From positions 124,001 to 188,000 of the forward strand of contig NZ_JAFFPR010000018.1 in the NCBI RefSeq assembly GCF_016918735.1: a stretch of 64,000 nucleotides of DNA. Direction: 5' to 3'. The position numbers and the translations under genes were made by a program. Positions 17,242 to 26,385 of this stretch are shown here, piece by piece; the stretch's first letter is position 1, and every line of letters starts with the position of its first letter. The notes beneath the pieces are model-generated. The model had not been told where the DNA came from and ran no database searches. It saw only the letters and a list, made by a program, of their open reading frames with translations. Source of the stretch: Leptospira abararensis (GTDB lineage: Bacteria > Spirochaetota > Leptospiria > Leptospirales > Leptospiraceae).

Positions 17242-17951
17242 TATTCTACAAACAATTGTTCGTGTGTTTCAGAGGATTTTGGAATCCCACTGAGAGGTAC
17301 TTCCACACGCGCTACTGTTTCCTTTTTCCTTTCTGATGAATATATAGAGAGTAAACGACGGTCAAAACCTGATTGAGACAACAATATTTCTACCATTGTG
17401 ATACCCATTCCTGCTCCTTCCGTACTGTCGCCATGTTCCATAAAGAACTCGAATAGATTATCATACTTTTTGGCATTAATAAACTTTTCTTTTACTCGTT
17501 CGGCCTCAATTGGCAATAATGGAAAATTATTTCTGATTTCTAGGTCAATTTTATCCTTTTGGTAGATACAAGTGATCTTAACAAAGAGCCCAGACTCCCG
17601 CATTTTCTTTTTATAAGCAGGGAACTTTCTTTCATTGAGACTAGACTTAAAAAGTTTCATCCCCTCTTCATAATCCTGTAAGTTCTGGATATTGAGTTTG
17701 AGTTCTCCGAAGATGATTCGTTTGATTGCGGCCTTTGTGGAATTGACAATGAGTTCCTTGGCAGCCGTATAAAATAACTCCATCAAATCTTCACGACCAA
17801 CAGAACCTAAAATTCGAAAAAGAATGTATTTAAGTTTGGCCTCACCAATATCCCCCAGCACGTACGTGATCATAGAAACCTTCTTCCCTAACGCCACGGC
17901 GCGATCCACAGACGTGCAGAACTCAGAGCTTAGTTGGATCTCTTGGTACAT
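17241..17951 (-). CDS. Stand-alone GHKL (histidine-kinase-like) ATPase domain protein
   Basis: A 236-residue protein whose C-terminal two thirds resemble the GHKL ATPase fold of histidine kinases and anti-sigma factors. An N-box-like ELIVNSTKAA is at residues 66-75 and a G-box-like GDSTEGAGMGITMVEILL is near 183-200. There is no receiver, phospho-acceptor His, or sensor domain. Such single-domain proteins may be protein kinases of the SpoIIAB/RsbW sort or ATP-dependent switches. It is the first gene of a coupled pair with the tail-anchored protein, which may be its partner or target. Substrate unknown. The gene begins 50 bases upstream of the thrC stop on the same strand. Confidence 0.7.
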   Translation of the reverse strand: MYQEIQLSSEFCTSVDRAVALGKKVSMITYVLGDIGEAKLKYILFRILGSVGREDLMELFYTAAKELIVNSTKAAIKRIIFGELKLNIQNLQDYEEGMKLFKSSLNERKFPAYKKKMRESGLFVKITCIYQKDKIDLEIRNNFPLLPIEAERVKEKFINAKKYDNLFEFFMEHGDSTEGAGMGITMVEILLSQSGFDRRLLSIYSSERKKETVARVEVPLSGIPKSSETHEQLFVE

Positions 17952-18001
17952 ACCGGTAAACTGAAAAAATTTGCCAACATGTAGGGGATTTGTCTAGCGA
18001 T

Positions 18002-19351
18002 TTATAATTTCTTCAGTTGTTTGCCTAGGATTTCCATCACTCCACTGAGATTTGGTTTGCATGATTGGATTCGGTTCTTCAGTTTCTCATCAATATTAGG
18101 GATTTTCCCTTCATGGAAGGCAAGTTTGAATTCAGTGAACTTCAGTCCATTCGCTGTGGAGATCACAACCACCGATTCACCCTTTTTGATTACTCCCGAT
18201 TCCACCGATTTCAATAGAGCGGCAAGAGCCACTCCCGTGTGCGGATCATTGTAAAGTCCATAAAGATCCCCGCGAGCTGCTGCATTTGCCAACTCTTCTT
18301 CCGTTGCCACTTCCACAACTCCATTGAATTTTTTTAAGACACGAATTGCTTTTTTGACGGAGACTGGATCACCGATTTGGATCGCAGAGGCTAAAGTTTT
18401 TTCTGCGGTCACAGGAGAGAAGTCCGCAAAACCTTTCTTAAACGATTCATAGAGTGGACTTGCATTTTTTGCCTGGGCTAAAATAATTCTTGGGTACTTA
18501 TCGATAAGTCCGAGCTCATACATCATTTCAAATCCCATTCCAAGCGCAGAAACATTTCCTAAGTTTCCACCAGGTATAACAACCCAATCGGGAACCTTCC
18601 AACCTAACTGTTGTGTGATTTCTACAGAAATTATTTTTTGTCCTTCGATTCGTAAAGAATTCATGGAGTTGGCAAGATAAATTGATTTTTCTTTAGTGAG
18701 TTCTTTTACCACCGCCATACAACCATCAAAGTCTGTCTCCAGTGCTAAAACTAAGGCCCCATTGGAAACAGGTTGGATGAGTTGAGCCGTTGATACTTTG
18801 TTTGCTGGTAATAGGATGATCGATGGAATTCCTGCTTTGGCTGCATATGAAGCGAGAGCGGCAGAAGTATCTCCCGTAGATGCACAAGCAACCGCTTGGA
18901 TGGGAACCCCATCAGCGATCATTTGTTTGACTTGGCTCACAAGAACCGTCATGCCTAAATCTTTAAAAGAACCGGTATGGGATACACCACATTGTTTGAC
19001 ATGAAGGCTTGTTAGTCCCAAATCCATAGCAAAACGAGAAGCATCGTACAAGTGGCTTGTCCCTTCTCCCGAAGTGATGATATTTTCATCACTGATGCCT
19101 GGAAGTACCCATTCCTTTTTCCCCCAAACACCGGAGGCATTGGGAAATTGGCTAGAACGGAACCTGGATTCAAATTCCGATTTCCATTCAGACGCGGAAA
19201 CTTGTTTCAAACTGTCTATATCATGTTCAACATTTAAAAGTTCCCCGCAGGATTCGCAGGAATAAATCACTTGGTGGAGAGGGTAGGTTTTGCGACAAGA
19301 GTCATTGGTGCAACGAAACTGTGCTCGGAATTGATATTTTGTAAGTGACAT
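18002..19351 (-). CDS. thrC: Threonine synthase
   Basis: A 449-residue PLP enzyme that converts O-phosphohomoserine to threonine. The PLP lysine is K130 in SHTGSFKDLG, and the phosphate-binding IPGGNLGN loop is near residue 240. The N-terminus carries a four-Cys zinc-ribbon-like element (Cys 14, 19, 32 and 35) seen in the archaeal/plant-like class of ThrC rather than in the E. coli type. The gene diverges from lepB with only about 90 bases between. Its 3' end is followed by the GHKL ATPase gene on the same strand, 50 bases away. Confidence 0.93.
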   Translation of the reverse strand: MSLTKYQFRAQFRCTNDSCRKTYPLHQVIYSCESCGELLNVEHDIDSLKQVSASEWKSEFESRFRSSQFPNASGVWGKKEWVLPGISDENIITSGEGTSHLYDASRFAMDLGLTSLHVKQCGVSHTGSFKDLGMTVLVSQVKQMIADGVPIQAVACASTGDTSAALASYAAKAGIPSIILLPANKVSTAQLIQPVSNGALVLALETDFDGCMAVVKELTKEKSIYLANSMNSLRIEGQKIISVEITQQLGWKVPDWVVIPGGNLGNVSALGMGFEMMYELGLIDKYPRIILAQAKNASPLYESFKKGFADFSPVTAEKTLASAIQIGDPVSVKKAIRVLKKFNGVVEVATEEELANAAARGDLYGLYNDPHTGVALAALLKSVESGVIKKGESVVVISTANGLKFTEFKLAFHEGKIPNIDEKLKNRIQSCKPNLSGVMEILGKQLKKL

Positions 19352-19440
19352 AGACTTCTCTAGGCTTCAGATTTACGGAAAGTTCCTTTTCCATTCTGGA
19401 GAAAGGGGAAAAATGCACGAATGATTTTTATCGTTTTTTG

Positions 19441-20046
19441 ATGGATATGGAAACAGAAACTAAAGTCTCTAGGTGGTGGGTAAAATTCAAACGTTATACC
19501 CGTCGGAGCCTTCTGATTTTTCTCTTTCTCTGTTTTCTGCTATTTGTGCGCATTTTTTTATTCCAAATCTATTCCATTCAGGGAAATTCCATGTATCCGA
19601 CCTTAGAACATGGGTCGATCGTCTTCGTATGGAAGGGGGGATTTGCCATTTCTGCCAAATTCTTTGGAACGGAACTTCTATACACGGATCCAAAAATCGA
19701 TAAATTGGACTTAGTGCTTTTTGTGAGCCAGGAAGAGGAACTTGTCGTCAAACGAGTGATAGGTTTACCGGGTGAATTTTATTCCATTGAAGCCGGACGA
19801 GTTCTGATTGATTCTACCGAGCTGTTAGAAAACTATCTTCCCAAGGGTACTTACACAAGCGAACCAAGTACTTCCATTTTTTTAAACCGTCATAACTCAC
19901 CCTTTCTTGCTATGGACAAACAAGGTAGAATTCCTCCGGGTTATTATCTTCTTCTTGGTGACAACAGACAGTATTCAACGGATTCCCGTTCGTTTGGACT
20001 CGTACCTGTAGAAAAAATCAAAGGCAAAGTAATCTTCTATTTTTAA
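19441..20046 (+). CDS. lepB: Signal peptidase I
   Basis: A 201-residue type I signal peptidase, which cuts Sec and Tat signal peptides on the outer face of the inner membrane. One transmembrane helix lies at about residues 21-41. The catalytic serine is S50 in QGNSMYPTL and the general-base lysine is K104 in LVVKRVIGLPGE; the box-E motif reads LGDNRQYSTDSRSFG. The length matches the shorter bacterial enzymes. ATG 19441 is preferred to the TTG at 19438; no good ribosome binding site is present before either. It is followed after two bases by the penicillin-binding protein gene, suggesting an envelope operon. Confidence 0.93.
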   Translation: MDMETETKVSRWWVKFKRYTRRSLLIFLFLCFLLFVRIFLFQIYSIQGNSMYPTLEHGSIVFVWKGGFAISAKFFGTELLYTDPKIDKLDLVLFVSQEEELVVKRVIGLPGEFYSIEAGRVLIDSTELLENYLPKGTYTSEPSTSIFLNRHNSPFLAMDKQGRIPPGYYLLLGDNRQYSTDSRSFGLVPVEKIKGKVIFYF

Positions 20047-20048
20047 CA

Positions 20049-21860
20049 ATGACCGAATACAAACAACGTTTTAAGTATATCATTCTATTTATACTCTCTT
20101 TGTTCGTGATCCTACTCTTTCGTGTTGTTTTTCTCACTTATTTTAATGATAATATCATCAACTTAAAGTCGAGTAAGTATGTCCAACGCGGAACTATCTA
20201 TGATAGACGCGGGATTGAACTGGCGATCTCACGCGAGTCGGCTACAGTTGGAATCGATCCCACTAACATCTATGATCCAGAACTTACTGCGCAGGAACTT
20301 GGCCCCATTCTTGGAATCACACCAAACAAACTGATTGAAACCATCAGAGACAAACAAAACTACTTTTTGTTAAAAAGAGAAATCGAACTTACCAAAGCAG
20401 AAAAAATCAAAGCATTGGCACTTCCCGGTGTTCGTGTGGAAAAAGAGTACAAACGAATTTATCCACAAGGAAGTTTGGCCGCAAGCCTTCTTGGTTTTAC
20501 AGGTTACGATGATGACAAAGCCCTTTCAGGACTTGAGATGTTATTCAATTTGGAACTCTTATCCACACCCGATGCAGAGTCTAGCAAAGGAAACAACGTC
20601 CATCTAACCATTGATAGTATCATTCAATACCGATTAGAAAAGTCTCTGCAGAAAGCTTTTATCCAAACGGCTTCTAAAAGAGGCATCGGAATGATTATGG
20701 ATACAGAAACTGGGAAAATTTTGGCGATGGCCTCTTTTCCCAATTTTGATCCCAATCATTTCCAAGACTTTCCTTTGGAATCTCATTCCAATTGGTCCAT
20801 TCGTCATATCTATGAACCGGGATCGACAATGAAAATCTTCATTGCCCTGATGTTACTGAATGAAGGTAAAATCCTGCCAGGAGAAAGGTTTCATTGTCCG
20901 GGTTATATTGAAATTGGAAAAACCACCATTCGTTGTACAGACAATCATGGCCATGTCAATTTGGATGAAATTTTACAATACTCTTGTAACGTAGGAATCA
21001 TCAAAGCTGCTCAAAAAATTGATGAAGCGACATACTACAGTTATATGGATAAATTTAAATTTGGAAAACGAACTAATTTTTCCATCCATGAAGCAAAAGG
21101 ATACCTCCCTCCACTAAACAAATGGAATAAAAGTACACCTTACTTTTTATCGATTGGCCAAGGTTTATCTGTCACACCGATCCAACTCATCACTGCGGCC
21201 GCCGCTGTTGTGAATGGTGGGATTTTATTTGAACCCTCTGTCGTTTCGCAAATCACCAATTCATATGGGGAACTCGTTCATGAATTTTCCATAAAACAAG
21301 AGTTACTTGGTATTAGAGAGGGTGCTGCCAAAAAAACCTTAAATGCCATGAGTAAGGCCGTTTCGCAAGGAACGGGAAAAAAAGCTTATTTAGAGAACTA
21401 CTTTATCGCAGGAAAAACAGGAACTTCACAAAAAGCAAAAGCGGGAGCAGGATACCAAGCAGGTTTATTTACCGCTAGTTTTCTTGGATTTTTCCCAGCA
21501 GAAAAACCTAAGTATGTGGGCCTTATTGTTTTTGATGAACCTGGTGGGGATGCCCATACAGGTGGTGGGATTGCAGCACCTGTCTTTCGTGAGGTGGTAG
21601 AAAGTATCATTCCCATTGTAGAAAAAAGTGAAAAGGCATTAGTTTACCGATTAAAGGGAGAAAGAAATAAAATCTATAAATTGGATCCTAAGGTGATGCC
21701 GGATCTGAGTGGATTCACTGCTTCTGAAACCATTCAAATTTTAAAACAACTCAAAGCAGAATACAAACTGGAAGGTTCTGGATTTGTCAAATCACAAGAC
21801 CCGAAAGCGGGAACTTCGCTTTCTCCCAATGCCGCGATTAAAATTGTTTTGGAACCGTAA
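20049..21860 (+). CDS. Penicillin-binding protein 2 / FtsI-like transpeptidase with PASTA domain
   Basis: A 603-residue class B penicillin-binding protein. After one N-terminal membrane helix (about 10-30) comes the dimerisation region (RGTIYDRRG near 46) and the transpeptidase domain with all three active-site motifs: SxxK at S259-K262, SxN at S312-N314, KTG at 456-458. The last 60 residues form a PASTA-like domain (MPDLSGFTASETIQILK to the end), as in SpoVD or Gram-positive PBP2x proteins and less common in diderms. It crosslinks peptidoglycan, either in division or elongation; which one cannot be told here. It sits between lepB (2 bases) and the DUF115 gene (0 bases). Confidence 0.92.
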   Translation: MTEYKQRFKYIILFILSLFVILLFRVVFLTYFNDNIINLKSSKYVQRGTIYDRRGIELAISRESATVGIDPTNIYDPELTAQELGPILGITPNKLIETIRDKQNYFLLKREIELTKAEKIKALALPGVRVEKEYKRIYPQGSLAASLLGFTGYDDDKALSGLEMLFNLELLSTPDAESSKGNNVHLTIDSIIQYRLEKSLQKAFIQTASKRGIGMIMDTETGKILAMASFPNFDPNHFQDFPLESHSNWSIRHIYEPGSTMKIFIALMLLNEGKILPGERFHCPGYIEIGKTTIRCTDNHGHVNLDEILQYSCNVGIIKAAQKIDEATYYSYMDKFKFGKRTNFSIHEAKGYLPPLNKWNKSTPYFLSIGQGLSVTPIQLITAAAAVVNGGILFEPSVVSQITNSYGELVHEFSIKQELLGIREGAAKKTLNAMSKAVSQGTGKKAYLENYFIAGKTGTSQKAKAGAGYQAGLFTASFLGFFPAEKPKYVGLIVFDEPGGDAHTGGGIAAPVFREVVESIIPIVEKSEKALVYRLKGERNKIYKLDPKVMPDLSGFTASETIQILKQLKAEYKLEGSGFVKSQDPKAGTSLSPNAAIKIVLEP

Positions 21861-23771
21861 GTGAACGAATCTTTCTTAGAAAAAAATCTAGCGGCCGTCC
21901 CATCAAAATTGGCAGAGGTTGTGCGTCAAAAAAAAGGAACCCTCGGTCTCTTGGATTCCAATTCAGAATCTATAGAAACCAATTTTTCTTACGAACTGAC
22001 CAAATCCAAAACAGGAGATCCTACTTTAGAATTGGATGGTGTGTGGATTCATAGTCGTTTTGATCCTAAAAAAGAAGCAGAACGTTTTGCCACCGAACTT
22101 CCCCATGACGGAACTGAGCGCATTTATCTATTGTTTGGTGCCGGTTTAGGATATATTCTTCCATATTTGATAAACAAAGAGAAAGTCACAATCATTTGGA
22201 TGGAACCCTATCCTTTTTTTATTTGGGAAGCATTCCAAATCTTTGATTTTTCCAAACCACTGTTAGATGGAAAATTAATCCTTATCACTGGTGATGGAAT
22301 GGAGGACCAACTCACCGAAGCTGTGAAAGGAAAAGGAACCCATCCTATTAGTTTTGTTCCTCACCGTGGTTCTTGGCAATGGAAAGAAGCCGAATACCAG
22401 AGATTGAAATATACCGCCGAACAAATGTTTCACAAAAAAGATGTGAACCTTGCCACTCTCACTCGTTTTGAAAAAATTTGGGCAAAGAACATTTGTTATA
22501 ACCTCCCTGAGTTATCCCAGTTTCGACCTGTCTCGGACCTTTTTGGAATCGCCAGTGGGATCTCCATTGTTGTCGCTTGCGCTGGCCCTAGTCTTTCCGA
22601 GTCCATACCCGACCTTGTCGCCTACAGAAATCAATTTTTACTTTTAGCTGTGGACACGGCTCTTCCTATCCTTACTTCCTTTGGAGTAGAACCTGATTTA
22701 ATTTTTTCTGTCGATCCGCAAGCGCTCAACAGCCAATACCTAGAGGATTATTCTGGAGAAGCCATTTTGGTCTTTGATCCAACTTCTACTTACTTAAGCC
22801 TACGATTGGATAAAGGGCCAAACAAAGGTTTTGTGACCTCGTCCCCGTTTCCACTCATTCGGTTATTGGAAAAAACAGGATCTTCTGAGATTGGTTCTGT
22901 TCCCTTTGGTGGATCTGTTTCTACCAATGCCGCAAGCCTTGCTACGCTTATGGGTGCGAAGTCTGTCTATTTAGTCGGACAGGATTTGAGTTTTACCAAA
23001 GGCCTTGCCCATTCGAAAGGGGCAGTTCTCGAAGAACGATTGAACTATTTAGAAACTAGAAAGTTTCGCAGAGAAAAACACAACTACAAACAACTCTTTG
23101 CTTTACCGAGGAAAAAAGTTATAGGGAATTTAGAAGAAACCTATATCACCAATGAGAAGATGTTGATCTTTAAAAAATGGTTTGAAGACCATGCCAAAGA
23201 AAATCCTTGGACCAATTTAACTAAGTTTGGTGCTAAACTCGAAGGAATTCCCCACTCCGAATTTGGAAATGAATTTTCGAATGATGAAAGTGAAGTAAAA
23301 AACCAAACTCATTTAGTTCAGTCAGTTCGAAACCAAATTCATTCCCAACTGAAAAAAGAAGAATCTTTTTTCGATAAAACAGGATTGGTTTCAGAGATTC
23401 TTTCCACCACAGAATCTTTATCAGAATTTGTTATCACTGTAAAACGAGGACTTGTTGTGTCCGAAAGGATTTATAACCAAATCAAACGAAACCAAATCAA
23501 TCCTAAAACTTTTTCAGAAGATATCAAACAAATGGACTCCATTGATGAACAAGTCTCTGGAAAAAAAGGTTTGAATGAAATTTTGAGTTTAGGAATCCAA
23601 AGGGTGATCTTAACCATCACGGAAGGATATGATGATCATTTGAGTTTAGAAGAAAAAGAAAATACCCAACTCGGTGTAGCTAAAAAGTCACTTCTTTTGT
23701 ACGAAGGGTTGTACGAATCCGTTCGGTCCACCAAACGGATGCTCACTAAATCTTTATATAGATTACAATAG
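21861..23771 (+). CDS. DUF115 / motility-associated factor (Maf-like) protein
   Basis: A 636-residue protein with a DUF115 (6-hydroxymethylpterin pyrophosphokinase MptE-like) domain in the middle: VVACAGPSLSESIPDL near residue 236, then VEPDLIFSVDPQ, FGGSVSTNAASLA and VYLVGQDLSFTKG. Proteins of this family in motile bacteria are often called Maf and add nonulosonic sugars to flagellin; others are of unknown function. The C-terminal 200 residues are helical. It starts with GTG directly after the TAA of the penicillin-binding protein gene, so it is translationally coupled. The link of a Maf-like protein with cell-wall genes is unusual. It is convergent with the OmpA gene, one base away. Confidence 0.8.
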   Translation: MNESFLEKNLAAVPSKLAEVVRQKKGTLGLLDSNSESIETNFSYELTKSKTGDPTLELDGVWIHSRFDPKKEAERFATELPHDGTERIYLLFGAGLGYILPYLINKEKVTIIWMEPYPFFIWEAFQIFDFSKPLLDGKLILITGDGMEDQLTEAVKGKGTHPISFVPHRGSWQWKEAEYQRLKYTAEQMFHKKDVNLATLTRFEKIWAKNICYNLPELSQFRPVSDLFGIASGISIVVACAGPSLSESIPDLVAYRNQFLLLAVDTALPILTSFGVEPDLIFSVDPQALNSQYLEDYSGEAILVFDPTSTYLSLRLDKGPNKGFVTSSPFPLIRLLEKTGSSEIGSVPFGGSVSTNAASLATLMGAKSVYLVGQDLSFTKGLAHSKGAVLEERLNYLETRKFRREKHNYKQLFALPRKKVIGNLEETYITNEKMLIFKKWFEDHAKENPWTNLTKFGAKLEGIPHSEFGNEFSNDESEVKNQTHLVQSVRNQIHSQLKKEESFFDKTGLVSEILSTTESLSEFVITVKRGLVVSERIYNQIKRNQINPKTFSEDIKQMDSIDEQVSGKKGLNEILSLGIQRVILTITEGYDDHLSLEEKENTQLGVAKKSLLLYEGLYESVRSTKRMLTKSLYRLQ

Positions 23772-23772
23772 G

Positions 23773-24822
23773 CTATTCGGTTAAAGATAGAACAGTAAAA
23801 TCAACACGTCTATTTTTGATCCGACCGGCTTCTGTGGAATTGGATTCAATTTCCGCCGTTTCACCAAACCCACGATAGTCGAGCTGTTTAACACTTACAC
23901 CATTTTTTACTAATTCATCATATACAAACTTAGCACGTTCATCTGATAGAATTTTGTTTTCATCCATCTCACCAATAAAACAAGTATGTCCTTTGACTCG
24001 AACACGAATTCCTGGATAGGATTTCAAAGCTTCTGCTAAAGTAACAATTTTGTCTGCTGCGGCTTCTTCTGTCTGCATACTTTGCTTGATAAAACGAATT
24101 TGAAGGTCATTGATGTAGCGAATCGCTCTAGCTTGGGATTCAAATTGGTCGGAAGCTTTTCCTTCTGTTAGGGCCACTCGCTCCAAAGACCGAGTTCCAA
24201 CATCTCCCGAAATATTAGAATTTTGATTTGTGTTTTCAGAAATATTAGAACTTCGATTGCAACTGCGAATTCCAAAAATAATTAAAACAATAAAGAATAT
24301 AAGAATCAATGTAAGTAAGATGATTCTTCCTAAACGATTTTGTTTGGGAGTGATTTGAAATTTATTCAAGGCTACCAATTCATTGTATTCTGGAGTTGGA
24401 GCCACTTCGTCACGTGAACTATCATCACTTTCAAAGGTTTCATAGTACGGAGTGAAACCTTCAGTGGAAGATTTTGCAGAACGAGAGGAATTACGCTTTG
24501 CCGTGGTTTCTTTTTTAGAGGATGCCTTATTTGTTGCTTTTTTCTTCGCAGCAGGAACAGAAATCTTTGCTGCCCACTTGCGAATTTCCGAGCGAAGGTA
24601 TTCATCGGCCTCTGGGCTAAATTTAAAATTATCTCGAATGTATTTTACAGTCCGCTTTTCAACTTCCGTATAGTCCCCACCATCTTTAATGGCATCAAAA
24701 AGGGTCTTTGCAATATTTTTGCCAATAGGAGCTTTGCTACGTTTGGTGGCTTTCTCAGCGATTTCTAACAATTCATTATCATATTGTTTACCACTTATGG
24801 TACGGTAATAACTATCTGCCAC
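23773..24822 (-). CDS. OmpA-domain protein with cytoplasmic N-terminal region
   Basis: A 349-residue protein. Residues 1-90 look like a small helical domain, 90-120 are a Lys/Ala/Ser linker resembling histone tails, a single membrane helix lies at about 165-187, and the C-terminal 130 residues form an OmpA-like peptidoglycan-binding domain. The last domain carries DENKILSDERAKFVYDELV and YRGFGETAEIESNSTE with the NRRVDF ending typical of the family. There is no signal peptide; the internal helix would put the basic N-terminus in the cytoplasm and the OmpA domain in the periplasm. It is downstream of the NtrC-like regulator by 62 bases. Confidence 0.85.
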   Translation of the reverse strand: MADSYYRTISGKQYDNELLEIAEKATKRSKAPIGKNIAKTLFDAIKDGGDYTEVEKRTVKYIRDNFKFSPEADEYLRSEIRKWAAKISVPAAKKKATNKASSKKETTAKRNSSRSAKSSTEGFTPYYETFESDDSSRDEVAPTPEYNELVALNKFQITPKQNRLGRIILLTLILIFFIVLIIFGIRSCNRSSNISENTNQNSNISGDVGTRSLERVALTEGKASDQFESQARAIRYINDLQIRFIKQSMQTEEAAADKIVTLAEALKSYPGIRVRVKGHTCFIGEMDENKILSDERAKFVYDELVKNGVSVKQLDYRGFGETAEIESNSTEAGRIKNRRVDFTVLSLTE

Positions 24823-24884
24823 GTGAAAGCTCCTTTGTAATCATATCGACAGATCAGGCCAATCTATCCATTCTTTTCTTCGAC

Positions 24885-26381
24885 TTAGGTGTTGAATCCG
24901 TCCAGAAATTGGTTATTTTTGATCTTATACTGTAAAGAACCGCGGCTAATTCCAAGAAGTTTGGCTGCTTCTTCCTGTGTGGATACTCGCTGGAATGCCT
25001 CTTTGATCCAGATGGCCTCCAATCTTTCTATGGCAATGTTGAGTGATAGATTTTCCGAAGGAGAGAGAATCTCCGTCCCCACTGCAAAACTTTGCACTTT
25101 TGAAGTTGATTCGGTTTCTCGTTTCCCATCCTGCAGGAAGGAATGTGGCTCCAAAACGGTTTCGGGTGGAACAAGAACCGCATACTGGATCACACTTTGT
25201 AATTGCCTAACATTTCCACTCCAAGGCATTCCTGTCAGTGCCTTCAAAGCCTCTCTCGAAAAAGTTTTATTCCTTCCGTATTGTTTGTTGTATTGGTATA
25301 AAAAATGGTGAGCAAGAAGTGGAACGTCCCCTCTTCGTTCGCGTAACGGAGGCATGCGCAACGGAACTTCCGCTAAGCGATAATACAAATCCATAGAAAA
25401 AGTTTCTTTCTGGATATCTTCTAATAAATCCCGTTTGCTTCCGGTAAAAATTCGAATGTTCAGAACCTCATCCTTCTTTTTTATAGAGGGGTTCGGCATC
25501 GTTTTATCTCGTAAGGTTTGGAAAAGTCTTGTTTGTAAATTTGATGGTAAATCTCCAATGGATTCAACGTATAGGGATCCCCCATTGGCTTGTTCTAATT
25601 TTCCGGGATTGAATATCTTGCCACTGGAAACACCAAAAAGTTCTGCTTCCAATAGTTCGTAACTAAGACCGGAACAATCTACAGTAAGAAATGGACCATT
25701 TTTTCTTTGAGATATATAATGTAAGGCCTTAGCGATTAATTTTTTTCCAGAACCCTCTTCCCCAATGATCATCACCGATGTATCTGAGGGACCCACTTGC
25801 CTGATCCTATGTTTTAAAAAAAGTATGCTCGGGTCATACCCTAAAATTTCTTCAACCGGATCTTCTTCTCTTTTAGATTTTTCAAAAGCTTCTTTGGCAA
25901 TCCGTTCTTCTAGTATAACAATTGTCAACTGAGATGCAAATAGTGTGGCTTGGTTGATAATATCAGATGAGAAAAAATTCACTTTATCCGACTCTAGGTT
26001 GAGGACTCCAATAGTAGAATCTCTAGTGACCAGTGGAATCGCAAGCTCCGAACGAACGGTTTCGATGAGTTTTACATAATCTTTGTCTAAAGTGACATCG
26101 GGAACATAGATAATTTCTCTGGTGGAGGCAGCACGACCAGTTACACCCAAGTTAAACGGAAGTTTGGCAGCAATTTTTTTTTCCCAATCCATCCCTTTGG
26201 CGGCAACAATGGTAAGGACTTTTTCTTCCTGGTCCATAATGGAAATACTACCGGTAGAGGCTCCAAACAGAGTCAGAGTCATGTCCAAAATGAAATTCAA
26301 GCGATCCGTAATATTCGGAAGTTGTTGAATTTCCTTTTGGATCTTCCTTAAAGTACCGGAAATATCCTGTTTTACAGACAT
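24885..26381 (-). CDS. GAF / NtrC-type AAA+ / Fis-HTH regulator lacking GAFTGA
   Basis: A 498-residue regulator. Residues 20-160 are a GAF sensor domain, 175-400 a sigma-54-activator-type AAA+ module, and the last 45 a Fis-type helix-turn-helix (EEAAKLLGISRGSLQYKIKN). Walker A is GEEGSGKK at 207-214 and the arginine-finger region PPLRERRGDVPLL is intact. However, ELFG at 247-250 is followed by GKIFNP (254-259) and a deletion instead of GAFTGA, and Walker B reads LYVES (270-274) rather than LFLDE, losing the Asp-Glu pair. It may therefore bind DNA without activating sigma-54, as TyrR-like or repressor relatives do. It follows prfB by four bases. Confidence 0.85.
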   Translation of the reverse strand: MSVKQDISGTLRKIQKEIQQLPNITDRLNFILDMTLTLFGASTGSISIMDQEEKVLTIVAAKGMDWEKKIAAKLPFNLGVTGRAASTREIIYVPDVTLDKDYVKLIETVRSELAIPLVTRDSTIGVLNLESDKVNFFSSDIINQATLFASQLTIVILEERIAKEAFEKSKREEDPVEEILGYDPSILFLKHRIRQVGPSDTSVMIIGEEGSGKKLIAKALHYISQRKNGPFLTVDCSGLSYELLEAELFGVSSGKIFNPGKLEQANGGSLYVESIGDLPSNLQTRLFQTLRDKTMPNPSIKKKDEVLNIRIFTGSKRDLLEDIQKETFSMDLYYRLAEVPLRMPPLRERRGDVPLLAHHFLYQYNKQYGRNKTFSREALKALTGMPWSGNVRQLQSVIQYAVLVPPETVLEPHSFLQDGKRETESTSKVQSFAVGTEILSPSENLSLNIAIERLEAIWIKEAFQRVSTQEEAAKLLGISRGSLQYKIKNNQFLDGFNT

Positions 26382-26385
26382 GGGA

